This document shows positions 23,994 through 31,513 of a stretch of DNA of 37,164 bases, piece by piece (the first letter of the stretch is position 1; the number at the start of each line of letters is the position of its first letter). The notes under the pieces were generated by a model. It did no database searches. It was not told where the DNA came from and saw nothing but the letters and a program-made list of their open reading frames with translations. Location of the stretch: assembly GCA_024641085.1 (NCBI GenBank), contig JAHEDT010000030.1, positions 1-37,164 of the forward strand. Reading direction: 5' to 3'. The translations under genes and the position numbers were made by a program. This DNA is from Geobacteraceae bacterium (GTDB taxonomy: Bacteria; Desulfobacterota; Desulfuromonadia; Desulfuromonadales; BM103).

Positions 23994-24972
23994 GTGATGT
24001 CGTTTCAACCGGCCCCGCATACAAAGGGATATCGAGGTCGGCAGGCTGGTGGTGATATTTTTCTTCCAGGTAACTGAGTATCTCCTGCAGTTCAGGTGGC
24101 AGTGCCGCCTGGAACAACATTGCGGCGCCGTCCGGATGGTCAAAACCGAGTTGCCAGGCATGCAGGAACTGTCGGCCCAGTCTCCCCACCATCTGCTGTA
24201 AAGCACCGTCGCCGAGGCCCCTGATCCGGCTGCTGCCACCATAGAGCGGGTCGCCGACGACCGGACAGTTCAGCCCTGCCAGGTGAACCCTGATCTGGTG
24301 GGTCCGGCCGGTTTCCAACCGCAGGTCGACCAGGCTCAGTCGGTCGGCTTCATAACGGCGCAGCACCTGCCAGTGGGTGACCGCATGACGGCTGGTACGC
24401 GCTTCGGTTGACATCTTCTTGCGATGGACCGGGTGCCTGCCGATCGGCTGGTCAATGGTACCTCGGGCCGCCGGCATCATGCCGTATACCAGAGCCCGGT
24501 AGCGCCGCTTGATCGTGTGGGCCTTGAACTGCCTGGCGAGAGACTGGTGAGTGCGATCGTCCTTGGTCGCGACCATGACTCCGGAGGTGTCTTTGTCGAG
24601 CCTATGCACGATGCCGGGCCGCAGTTCACCGCCCACCCCGGAGAGATCCTTGCAGTGATGCAGCAAGGCGTTCACCAGGGTCCCGCCCTGATGACCCGGG
24701 GCGGGGTGCACCACGAGTTGAGCAGGCTTGTTGACAACGATCAGAGCCGCGTCTTCGTAAAGCACGGTCAGCGGGATATCTTCTGCCTGGGCCGTGGGGG
24801 CCACCGGCTCAGGCAGGACCACGCAAATCTTTTCGCCTCCTCGCAGCTTGGTGCCGGCCTTGCTCTTGACGCCGTCCAGGGTCACGGCACCTTCATCAAT
24901 CAGGCGCTTGATCTGCGAGCGTGTCAGCTCCGGCAGGCTGTCATCCAGGAAACGGTCCAGCCGCACTGCCAC
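23980..24972 (-). CDS. rluD: RluD-family 23S rRNA pseudouridine synthase
   Basis: A 330-residue pseudouridine synthase. An N-terminal S4 RNA-binding domain (about 3-55, RLDRFLDDSLPELTRSQIKR) precedes the catalytic domain, where the nucleophile is D126 in HRLDKDTSG. NKPAQLVVHPAPGH, GRTHQIRVHL and GDPLYGG are further family motifs. RluD modifies helix 69 of 23S rRNA in E. coli; the exact positions here are not shown. The start is a GTG at 24972, with no better in-frame start or clear Shine-Dalgarno, so the 5' end is uncertain by a few codons. It follows the 89-residue protein gene by 44 bp. Confidence 0.93.
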   Translation of the reverse strand: MAVRLDRFLDDSLPELTRSQIKRLIDEGAVTLDGVKSKAGTKLRGGEKICVVLPEPVAPTAQAEDIPLTVLYEDAALIVVNKPAQLVVHPAPGHQGGTLVNALLHHCKDLSGVGGELRPGIVHRLDKDTSGVMVATKDDRTHQSLARQFKAHTIKRRYRALVYGMMPAARGTIDQPIGRHPVHRKKMSTEARTSRHAVTHWQVLRRYEADRLSLVDLRLETGRTHQIRVHLAGLNCPVVGDPLYGGSSRIRGLGDGALQQMVGRLGRQFLHAWQLGFDHPDGAAMLFQAALPPELQEILSYLEEKYHHQPADLDIPLYAGPVETTSHENS

Positions 24973-25016
24973 GTGCGCAGCAGTGACCTGAAGACAGCAT
25001 GGAACAGGCCGACTGC

Positions 25017-25286
25017 TTACCAGATCGAACTCTCGATCTTGCCGGCCTGTTTGATCATGACATCGACGATCGCCCGGTCATAAAGGTGATCACGGTCGGT
25101 CAGATCAGGAGAAACCCGGCCATAGAAATGCTCGCGACCTTCATCCAGTTCGGCAGCCAGGACATCAAAAACCGAATCGTTCTTGATCCCCTCCTTGACC
25201 TTCTCCTGGTTATAAAGGGCGATATCCGAGACAATGGCACGGGCTAATCGGAATGCCAGCTTAGGGTTATCTACCAGTTTGGCCAT
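25017..25286 (-). CDS. Conserved small protein of unknown function (89 residues)
   Basis: An 89-residue soluble, mostly helical protein with a strong ribosome site (GGAGG upstream of ATG 25286). The body (FRLARAIVSDIALYNQEKV, then DVLAAELDEGREHFYGRVSP) is rich in charge and has no cysteine, signal or membrane segment. It lies between degP and rluD on the same strand, so it is part of that operon. I recognise no family or motif. The good start signal and operon position make a real gene likely. Confidence 0.8.
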   Translation of the reverse strand: MAKLVDNPKLAFRLARAIVSDIALYNQEKVKEGIKNDSVFDVLAAELDEGREHFYGRVSPDLTDRDHLYDRAIVDVMIKQAGKIESSIW

Positions 25287-25323
25287 GAGACCTCCACATT
25301 ATGCAGTGAACAAAATATCGTCA

Positions 25324-25340
25324 CGGGTGGAGCACACCCG
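25324..25340. other. Hairpin between degP-like and small-protein genes
   Basis: CGGGTG (25324-25329) and CACCCG (25335-25340) form a 6-bp stem over a 5-base loop in the 59-bp gap after the degP-like stop. On the minus strand only a short TTTT follows, about 12 bases later, so it is not a standard terminator. It may reduce readthrough or protect an mRNA end. Confidence 0.3.
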
Positions 25341-25345
25341 CTTAC

Positions 25346-26776
25346 CTAATCCTTGAGCGGCAGAGCGACGAACAGATTCGTGTCACCACGCTGCAGGAGC
25401 AGCAGGGCGCTGTCCCTCACCCGTGCCCTCTGGCGGGCCGTATACAAATCAGCCAGCGTCTTGACCACATGATGGTTGATCGCCAGGACCAGGTCTCCTT
25501 GCTGGATGCCGGCATTGGCGGCAACGCTGTTCGGTTCAACCTCCGCGACGCGAACCCCCGCTCCGGTTTCCTCAAAGCTCATACCGACCCAGGGGGCGGA
25601 TTCTTCCGCATATGGCTGCTGGATGGCAGGTTGAGCCGTTTCATCACGCGCCACGAGAACGACTATGAGTGTCAGACGCGTCGCCTCACGCAGCACTTCA
25701 ACCGGGACGCGTTTGCCGAGCGCCGAACTCGCGACCAGCAATTGCAATTCCTTGACAGTGCGCACCGGCTTGCCGGCGAAGCTGAGCAGGACATCACCGC
25801 GTCGGATCCCAGCCTTTTCTGCCGGGGTTCCAGGCAGCACGCGGGTCACCAGGGCGCCGGTCACCCGGTCCATGCCAAAGGATTCGGCGAGGGCGGCATC
25901 CAGCGGCTGGATGCTGACCCCAAGCCAGCCACGGGTGACTTGTCCGCTGCTGATCAACTGGTCAGCGATCAGCCTGGCCAGGTTGATTGGAATGGCAAAA
26001 CCGATTCCCTGACCGCTGGCGACGATCGCCGTGTTCACGCCGACCACTTCACCGTAAATATTCAGCAGTGGTCCACCCGAATTGCCGGGGTTGATCGAAG
26101 CATCGGTCTGGACGAAATTTTCATAGTCCTCGATCCCCACGTCAGTCCGGCCGGTGGCCGAGATCACTCCGACCGTCAGAGTGCTGTCGAGGCCGAAGGG
26201 GTTGCCGATAGCCAATGCCCACTGCCCCACCTTCAGCCGGTCGGAATCGCCGAGCACGGCAACCGGCAGCGGCCCTGCAGCATCGATCTTGATCACCGCC
26301 ACGTCGGTTTTCGGATCAACACCGACGACCTTGCCAGGAAACACCCGCTGATCAGTGAGGCGGACCTTGATTTGTTCCGCCCCGGACACTACGTGCTCGT
26401 TGGTCAGAATATATCCGTCCTCGCTGAGGATGAACCCCGAACCGAGGCTGCGCTCACGCTGCTCAGCGGGAGGAGCGGGCAAGAAGTCGCCGAAGAAATC
26501 CTCGAACAGAGGACTGATCCGATCGACCATCCGTACCCGTTCGGCACTGATATTGACGACCACCGGAGTGACCTTGTCCGAGACTTCGATAAATGCTCTT
26601 TGCGAGAGCAGCAGTTCGGCAGCCGGGGCCTCCACCGGCGGCGGCGAAACCTCCTGTCGCACAGAACTCGTCAGGCTCGTCTCTGGCCGTTCGTTGCAGC
26701 CGCCGACCACCAGCCACGGCAACATCAGAAAAACACAGCCGGACAACCTGAAAAAGAGCTTGAACATCTGTTCCAC
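25346..26776 (-). CDS. DegP/HtrA-type serine protease, probable lipoprotein
   Basis: A 476-residue HtrA-family periplasmic protease for misfolded envelope proteins. The hydrophobic N-terminus ends in LVVGGC27, a lipobox-like site, so it is probably lipid-anchored rather than free as in E. coli DegP. The triad is H128 (ILTNEHVV), D158 (DPKTDVAVIKID) and S233 (NPGNSGGPLL). Two PDZ domains follow (about 270-360, starting TRGWLGVSIQPLD; and about 390-470, with EPNSVAANAGIQQGDLVLAI). The frame starts at GTG 26776; ATG 26767 (MFKLFFRLSG) is an equally possible start, since GAGG sits 3 or 12 bases away respectively. It is the first gene of the minus-strand operon that runs to the BTAD regulator. Confidence 0.93.
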   Translation of the reverse strand: MEQMFKLFFRLSGCVFLMLPWLVVGGCNERPETSLTSSVRQEVSPPPVEAPAAELLLSQRAFIEVSDKVTPVVVNISAERVRMVDRISPLFEDFFGDFLPAPPAEQRERSLGSGFILSEDGYILTNEHVVSGAEQIKVRLTDQRVFPGKVVGVDPKTDVAVIKIDAAGPLPVAVLGDSDRLKVGQWALAIGNPFGLDSTLTVGVISATGRTDVGIEDYENFVQTDASINPGNSGGPLLNIYGEVVGVNTAIVASGQGIGFAIPINLARLIADQLISSGQVTRGWLGVSIQPLDAALAESFGMDRVTGALVTRVLPGTPAEKAGIRRGDVLLSFAGKPVRTVKELQLLVASSALGKRVPVEVLREATRLTLIVVLVARDETAQPAIQQPYAEESAPWVGMSFEETGAGVRVAEVEPNSVAANAGIQQGDLVLAINHHVVKTLADLYTARQRARVRDSALLLLQRGDTNLFVALPLKD

Positions 26777-26797
26777 ATCCCTCGTTTACGACTCAGC

Positions 26798-26826
26798 AGG
26801 TTAGCGAAAGCAAGGCCTTATGTCAA
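26798..26826 (-). promoter_or_regulatory. Candidate sigma-70 promoter of the degP-like operon
   Basis: On the minus strand a perfect TTGACA (26826-26821) is followed at 17 bp by TAACCT (26803-26798), about 22 bp before the GTG start of the protease. It overlaps the stop codon of the upstream HAD phosphatase gene. The -10 matches consensus poorly, so confidence is moderate. Confidence 0.45.
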
Positions 26827-27614
26827 TCTGGACCGCTTGCTCTCTGCCCGGACAGGCCGCCATGGGTTGCAATCATGGCCAGCAGTTCTTCATGGCTGCC
26901 CTGCCAGTCGGCCTTGAAGTGAGCCTCCGGACGATGAATGCGCCAGGGCGTCAGCAGACAGGTCTGCATGCCAACCTGGCAGGCAGCGAGATCGTGCAAG
27001 GTATCGTTGCCGATCATCAGGCAGGCGGCAGCAGGGATGCGCAGCCGGTCCAGAATCTCTTCGAAAAAGCCCGGATTCGGCTTACAGAAATGGGCCGTTT
27101 CATAAGCGGTCACATGATGAAAGGCACCACCGTCCAGGTCTCCCCAGGCAATACGGGCATCGATCAACGCCCGTGGGAATATGGGATTGGTCGCCAGCAC
27201 GACCTGCCACCCCCGCTGCAGGGAAGCTTCGACCAGGCGTGGTGACAGGGGATGCCCGGCAACCAGGTGCCGCAGGGATTCAAGGTCTTTGCGGTAGAAG
27301 CGCTCCAGGCTGGCCGCATATGCACCAGGCGACAAAGCCAATTCCGACTGTAGCACGTCGAGCAGAATGCACTCGAGCGTTTTGCCGGCATCGGTATTGG
27401 CAAACATGGCAGCGACCGCATGGTGCAGGGTCCGGGTCGCCCGTGCGGGGTCGACCTGATCGCTCATCTGCTCCGTCAAACGCAGCAGGTAACTCGGCAC
27501 GAAGCGGTGCATGTCAACATCGATCAAGGTTCCGTCAAGATCGAAAAAAACCGCCTGGATGTTGTCGAGGTCGAGTTGTTTCGGCCTGATTTTGCGCATA
27601 AATGACGAGAACAT
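26823..27614 (-). CDS. HAD-superfamily phosphatase
   Basis: A 263-residue HAD hydrolase. Motif I is FFDLDGTLID with nucleophile D25 and acid D27. Motif II is the threonine in VVLATNP. A lysine in HFCKPNPGFFEEIL serves motif III, and MIGNDTLHDLAACQ gives motif IV. The cap is a helical C1 insert (about 40-110). The start is ATG 27614; the open frame upstream to 27728 is not conserved-looking, and ATG 27599 is an alternative. No strong Shine-Dalgarno is visible. It diverges from elbB across a 145-bp gap and ends 46 bp before the protease gene. Substrate is unknown; HAD phosphatases are not predictable from motifs alone. Confidence 0.87.
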   Translation of the reverse strand: MFSSFMRKIRPKQLDLDNIQAVFFDLDGTLIDVDMHRFVPSYLLRLTEQMSDQVDPARATRTLHHAVAAMFANTDAGKTLECILLDVLQSELALSPGAYAASLERFYRKDLESLRHLVAGHPLSPRLVEASLQRGWQVVLATNPIFPRALIDARIAWGDLDGGAFHHVTAYETAHFCKPNPGFFEEILDRLRIPAAACLMIGNDTLHDLAACQVGMQTCLLTPWRIHRPEAHFKADWQGSHEELLAMIATHGGLSGQRASGPD

Positions 27615-27759
27615 GACAATTAAGATATCATGACCCGTCAGGCAACGACCAGCACACATTTCCGACAACCTTGACATAAAGGGATTTTTCTTTAATCTTG
27701 ACAGAGTCCGAAAGGGTGAACAAGGCACAGACTGTCACCAGATTCCTAGGAGGAGGCTT

Positions 27760-28428
27760 ATGGCAAAACGTATTGGAGTAATCCTGTCCGGATGCGGCGT
27801 CTATGACGGCAGCGAAATCCATGAAGCAGTCATCACCCTGCTGGCGATTGACCGGGCCGGCGCAGAAGCGGTCTGCATGGCTCCTGACATTCCGCAGATG
27901 CACGTTATCAATCACCTGGCCGGAGAACCTGCCGAAGGAGAATCCCGTAACGTGCTGGTTGAATCAGCGCGCATAGCCCGCGGCAACATCAAGGATATTG
28001 CCAAGGTCAAGGCTGCCGAGATCGACGCCCTGATCCTGCCGGGCGGATTCGGTGCGGCCAAGAACCTCTGCGATTTTGCCGTGAAGGGCCCCGACTGCTC
28101 GGCCAACACCGAGGTGGCCCGCCTGATCAAGGAGATGTATGCCGCACAGAAACCGATTGCTGCCGTTTGTATCGCACCGGCGGTCCTGGCCAGGGTGCTT
28201 GGCAATCCAAGTGTCGCGCCGCAATTGACCATCGGCAACGACGCCGGCACCGCTGAAGCGCTCCAGAAAATGGGGAGCGAGCATGTCCAGTGCCCTGTCA
28301 GGGAGTTTGTCGTCGACCGCAAGCACAAACTGGTCTCAAGCCCGGCCTACATGCTTGCCGGCCGCATTTCCGAAGCTGCAGAAGGTATTGAGAAAACCGT
28401 CCAGACATTGATTGGTTTGACCGAATAA
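27760..28428 (+). CDS. elbB: ElbB-type isoprenoid biosynthesis glyoxalase (DJ-1/PfpI superfamily)
   Basis: A 222-residue protein close in length to E. coli ElbB (217). The N-terminus MAKRIGVILSGCGVYDGSEIHE and the segment LPGGFGAAKNLCDFAVKG are characteristic of ElbB. The nucleophilic-elbow cysteine is that of AAVCIAPAVLA. ElbB was linked to isoprenoid synthesis in E. coli and shows glyoxalase activity; its role here is not evident. GGAGG stands upstream of ATG 27760. Two TTGACA hexamers (27671-27676 and 27698-27703) lie in the 145-bp divergent gap, but neither has a good -10 partner. Confidence 0.92.
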   Translation: MAKRIGVILSGCGVYDGSEIHEAVITLLAIDRAGAEAVCMAPDIPQMHVINHLAGEPAEGESRNVLVESARIARGNIKDIAKVKAAEIDALILPGGFGAAKNLCDFAVKGPDCSANTEVARLIKEMYAAQKPIAAVCIAPAVLARVLGNPSVAPQLTIGNDAGTAEALQKMGSEHVQCPVREFVVDRKHKLVSSPAYMLAGRISEAAEGIEKTVQTLIGLTE

Positions 28429-28665
28429 CCCAACGACCGCCGGAATTTCGGTTACACTGGATTGTGAAGCAGGAGAGCCCGGGAGCGGGTCCGCGAAGCG
28501 GGATTCTCAGTGCGCCCTGTTGCTCTGTGGCCAAGTCTTCAGTTTTGACGATATCGCATTTTTATGCCCCGACTTGCCCGGCCAGATCTCTGGTCATGCA
28601 AAGTCGGAGATTATATCCGGCCACCCGGCTGGAGGGTCCTATCATACTTTAGCAAGGAGTGAACC

Positions 28666-28824
28666 ATGACCAAGTACCGCTGTGTAATCTGTGACTACAT
28701 CTATGACCCGGCTGAAGGCGACCCGGGCAACGGCATCGCCCCCGGGACAACTTTCGAGGACCTCCCCGATGACTGGGTCTGCCCCCTCTGCGGAGCTGAC
28801 AAGAGCAACTTTGAGCCGGTTTGA
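28666..28824 (+). CDS. Rubredoxin
   Basis: A 52-residue rubredoxin, normal size. The single iron is held by C6 and C9 (CVIC) and C39 and C42 (CPLC), and the core [16 protein letters not shown] and [15 protein letters not shown] is canonical. It is a one-electron cytoplasmic carrier, often serving peroxide or superoxide defence in anaerobes. Start is fixed by AAGGAG at 28654-28659. Its stop TGA (28822-28824) overlaps the TTG start of lipB (28821), so the two are probably coupled. The 237-bp gap upstream shows no gene and no convincing promoter. Confidence 0.95.
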   Translation: MTKYRCVICDYIYDPAEGDPGNGIAPGTTFEDLPDDWVCPLCGADKSNFEPV

Positions 28825-29546
28825 ATGTCTCGTTGACCCCCATCGCATCTGTTCCAAGCCCGCCGGCTTCGCCGCAAGGGTTCAGGGTCTGGCGTCCCGG
28901 CCTGATGGCCTACCGGGACGCCCAGGCCCGCCAGGAACAGCTGGTTGCAGAGCGCCTGATCTGGCCGTTCGACCTGCTGATTCTGCTGGAGCACCCCCCG
29001 GTCATCACTTTTGGCCGCAATGCCAGGCAGGAGCACCTCCTCTGGAGTGATGCCGCCCTTCTGGCCGCGGGTATCGACTGCGTGACAAGCCGTCGCGGCG
29101 GCGACATCACGATGCACCTCCCCGGGCAGATGGTCGGCTATCCAATCGTTGACCTGAACCACTACCAGAGAGATCTGCACCGTTTTTTACGCCTGCTGGA
29201 GGACATCCTCATCAGGACCCTCGCCGACCATGGCCTCCAGGGGGAAGCCCTGCCTGGGAAAACTGGCGTGTGGATCGAGGGTCGTAAAATTGCATCAATT
29301 GGCGTGGCAGTCCGGCACTGGATAAGCTATCATGGTTTTGCACTGAACATTGACAATGACCTCTCTGCGTTCAAGGCCATCATTCCCTGCGGCCTGTCAG
29401 GCATCTCCATGACATCCATGAGCAAGGAACTCGGCAGGCCGGTTGACAAGCATGCCGTTGCTGAGTCGCTCATCGGCCACTTCGGCAAGCTAATGAACAG
29501 AACTCTACTCGGCAGTTACCATGACACGACCACCGCGCAAACCTGA
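28821..29546 (+). CDS. lipB: Lipoyl(octanoyl) transferase
   Basis: A 241-residue LipB, moving octanoyl from acyl carrier protein to apo-lipoyl domains such as SucB. Motifs: [30 protein letters not shown], catalytic K156 in GRKIASIGV, and catalytic C190 in IIPCGLSG. The start is a TTG that overlaps the rubredoxin stop; it adds about 20 non-conserved residues before [15 protein letters not shown], so a later start cannot be excluded. The end overlaps lipA by 26 bp. This makes a lipoate synthesis pair just upstream of the genes whose products carry lipoate. Confidence 0.94.
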   Translation: MNVSLTPIASVPSPPASPQGFRVWRPGLMAYRDAQARQEQLVAERLIWPFDLLILLEHPPVITFGRNARQEHLLWSDAALLAAGIDCVTSRRGGDITMHLPGQMVGYPIVDLNHYQRDLHRFLRLLEDILIRTLADHGLQGEALPGKTGVWIEGRKIASIGVAVRHWISYHGFALNIDNDLSAFKAIIPCGLSGISMTSMSKELGRPVDKHAVAESLIGHFGKLMNRTLLGSYHDTTTAQT

Positions 29547-30396
29547 CTGGCTCAAGGTCCGCTTCCCGGCCGGCCCGAATTATGCCAGGATCGACCGCCT
29601 GCACCGCGAACAGGGGCTGCACTCTGTGTGCCGCAGCGCTGCCTGTCCCAACCAGGGAGAATGCTGGGAACAGGGGACCGCCACCTTCATGATCCTGGGG
29701 AACCATTGCACCCGTGACTGTGGTTTCTGCAACGTCGTCCACGAGACACCGCTGCCCGTCGATCCACAGGAGCCTGACAAGGTTGCCCGGGCCATCGCCG
29801 AACTCGGTTTGCGACATGCCGTGATCACTTCGGTGACGCGTGACGACCTTGCCGACGGCGGCGCGGCCCAGTTCGCAGCGGTCACCCGCGCAATCCAGGC
29901 TTGCAGCTCACAGTGCCGCGTCGAATTACTGATCCCGGACCTGCAGGGCAACCACGACGCCCTGGAGGCCATCCTGGCTGCCGGGCCGCAAGTTTTGGGG
30001 CACAACCTGGAGACGGTCCCCAGACTCTACCGAGCCGCCAGGGCGGGCGCCGATTACCGGCGATCCCTGGAACTGCTATCCGCCGCCGCCAGGATTGCCC
30101 CCGGGATCCCCACCAAATCAGGCTTGATGCTTGGCATGGGGGAAACCAGCGACGAGATTGTCGACGCCATGCAGGACCTGCGCCAGGCCGGCTGTGCGAT
30201 GCTGACCCTGGGGCAATACCTGCAACCGACCCGAAACCATTTGCCGGTCATCCGTTACATCGAACCGTCTGAATTCAAGGAGTTACACCAGGCAGGGCTC
30301 CAGATCGGCTTTACCCATGTCGAGGCTGGCCCCCTGGTGCGCTCTTCTTACCACGCCGCAGAACAATTTGAAGGGGATGGCCATGACCAATCCTGA
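29521..30396 (+). CDS. lipA: Lipoyl synthase (radical SAM)
   Basis: A 291-residue LipA, inserting two sulfurs into the octanoyl chain. The radical SAM cluster is held by C63, C67 and C70 (HCTRDCGFC). The auxiliary cluster is held by C37, C42 and C48 (CRSAACPNQGEC), and the C-terminal RSSYHA (about 274-279) gives the conserved serine. SGLMLGMGETSDEI and GQYLQPTRNHLPV are also family-typical. It overlaps lipB by 26 bp at its start and trxB by 14 bp at its end. Confidence 0.96.
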   Translation: MTRPPRKPDWLKVRFPAGPNYARIDRLHREQGLHSVCRSAACPNQGECWEQGTATFMILGNHCTRDCGFCNVVHETPLPVDPQEPDKVARAIAELGLRHAVITSVTRDDLADGGAAQFAAVTRAIQACSSQCRVELLIPDLQGNHDALEAILAAGPQVLGHNLETVPRLYRAARAGADYRRSLELLSAAARIAPGIPTKSGLMLGMGETSDEIVDAMQDLRQAGCAMLTLGQYLQPTRNHLPVIRYIEPSEFKELHQAGLQIGFTHVEAGPLVRSSYHAAEQFEGDGHDQS

Positions 30397-31366
30397 CCTG
30401 ATTTACGAAACCATCATTCTCGGTTCGGGGCCCGCAGGGCTGACGGCCGCGATCTATGCCGCGCGCAGCCGCTGCTGTCCCCTGTTGATACACGGTATAC
30501 AGCCGGGCGGGCAACTGACCACGACCACGGCAGTCGACAACTTCCCTGGGTTCCCCGAGGGGGTAGACGGGCCTGATCTGATGGACAAAATGCGCCAGCA
30601 GGCGGAACGCTTCGGCACTCAGTTCATCGAAGGCGAGGTGACCAAGATCGACTTCAAGGAGCGGCCGTTCCGGCTTTGGATGGGCGACGAAATTTATCGC
30701 TGCCTGTCGCTGATCATCTCCACCGGCGCCTCGCCCAAGCTGCTCGGCCTGGGCAACGAAGAATCACTCTATGGTCGCGGAGTGTCCGTGTGCGCGACCT
30801 GCGACGGCTTCTTCTATCGCGACCGCGAAGTGATCGTGGTCGGCGGCGGTGATACCGCCATGGAGGAGGCCGTTTTCCTGACCCGGTTTGCCAAGAAGGT
30901 CACCGTCGTTCATCGCCGCAATTCGCTGCGGGCCACGCCGGTCCTGGCCGAACGAGCGCTGACCAACAAGTCGATCAGCTTCAAATGGGACTCAGCGGTC
31001 ACGGAAATCCTCGCTGACGCGAGTGGCGTCACCGGGGCCCGCATCAAGAACCTCAGGACCGCAGAGGAATCGGAAATGCCCTGTGACGGCATCTTTATCG
31101 CGATCGGCCATCAACCGAACACCGATCTCTTTGCTGGCCAGTTGGATATGGACGACGATGGTTATCTGCTCACCAAGAACGGTACTGAAACCAGCGTACC
31201 CGGGGTCTTTGCCGCCGGAGATGTGCAGGACAACCAGTTTCGCCAGGCCATAACAGCCGCAGGGACGGGTTGCATGGCGGCGATCCAGGCCGAGCGTTTT
31301 CTCGATGACCTACCTTACGATCCGAGCCTCTCCTGCCAAAAAGGGGTGTGCAGAACCACAACCTAG
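30383..31366 (+). CDS. trxB: Thioredoxin reductase (NADPH/FAD-dependent)
   Basis: A 327-residue thioredoxin reductase. It begins with the FAD Rossmann motif GSGPAG (15-20) and has the redox pair C137-A-T-C140 in SVCATCDGFF. The NADPH-binding fold starts with VVGGGDTAMEEA, and the C-terminal FAD segment is GVFAAGDVQDNQFRQA. Start ATG 30383 is selected over ATG 30377 because AAGGGG ends 6 bases before it. It overlaps the lipA stop by 14 bp, so it belongs to the lipB-lipA transcript, although the function is thiol homeostasis. sucA follows 147 bp later behind its own promoter. Confidence 0.94.
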   Translation: MTNPDLIYETIILGSGPAGLTAAIYAARSRCCPLLIHGIQPGGQLTTTTAVDNFPGFPEGVDGPDLMDKMRQQAERFGTQFIEGEVTKIDFKERPFRLWMGDEIYRCLSLIISTGASPKLLGLGNEESLYGRGVSVCATCDGFFYRDREVIVVGGGDTAMEEAVFLTRFAKKVTVVHRRNSLRATPVLAERALTNKSISFKWDSAVTEILADASGVTGARIKNLRTAEESEMPCDGIFIAIGHQPNTDLFAGQLDMDDDGYLLTKNGTETSVPGVFAAGDVQDNQFRQAITAAGTGCMAAIQAERFLDDLPYDPSLSCQKGVCRTTT

Positions 31367-31399
31367 GACTTTTTCGCCAATATAGAGAGCGGCTGCATC

Positions 31400-31453
31400 G
31401 CAAACGGACCCCGATGCTGGAGAGGATCCTTCCCCGGTCGAGGTTCCGTTTGC
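31400..31453. promoter_or_regulatory. Long inverted repeat ahead of sucA, overlapping its -35
   Basis: GCAAACGGA (31400-31408) pairs with TCCGTTTGC (31445-31453), and the middle (GGAGAGGATCCTTCC) is itself nearly palindromic. The right arm overlaps the TTGCCT -35 element of the sucA promoter. It lies just past the trxB stop. There is no T-run, so it is not a plain terminator. It may be an operator or an RNA hairpin at the trxB end. Confidence 0.5.
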
Positions 31454-31478
31454 CTGAACGATACCCTCCTGATATAAT
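31450..31478 (+). promoter_or_regulatory. Sigma-70 promoter of sucA
   Basis: TTGCCT (31450-31455) and a perfect TATAAT (31473-31478) are spaced by 17 bp, 36 bp upstream of the sucA start at 31514. This is the best promoter in the window. It allows the 2-oxoglutarate dehydrogenase genes to be expressed apart from the lip-trxB transcript. Confidence 0.8.
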
Positions 31479-31513
31479 TCTGAAGTTTTCATCTCTTCCT
31501 GACAGGGGAATCA

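Noticed and set aside
25469-26917. Open frame of about 480 codons antisense to the degP-like protease
   Set aside because: The protease has a complete triad and PDZ domains; the antisense product has no recognisable structure.
27671-27703. Two TTGACA hexamers upstream of elbB as promoters
   Set aside because: Neither has a -10 element at acceptable spacing; the closest (TTTAAT) is only 14 bp away.
28464-28652. Open frame of 62 codons upstream of rubredoxin
   Set aside because: No ribosome site and no conserved-looking sequence; the 28429-28665 stretch reads as ordinary intergenic DNA.
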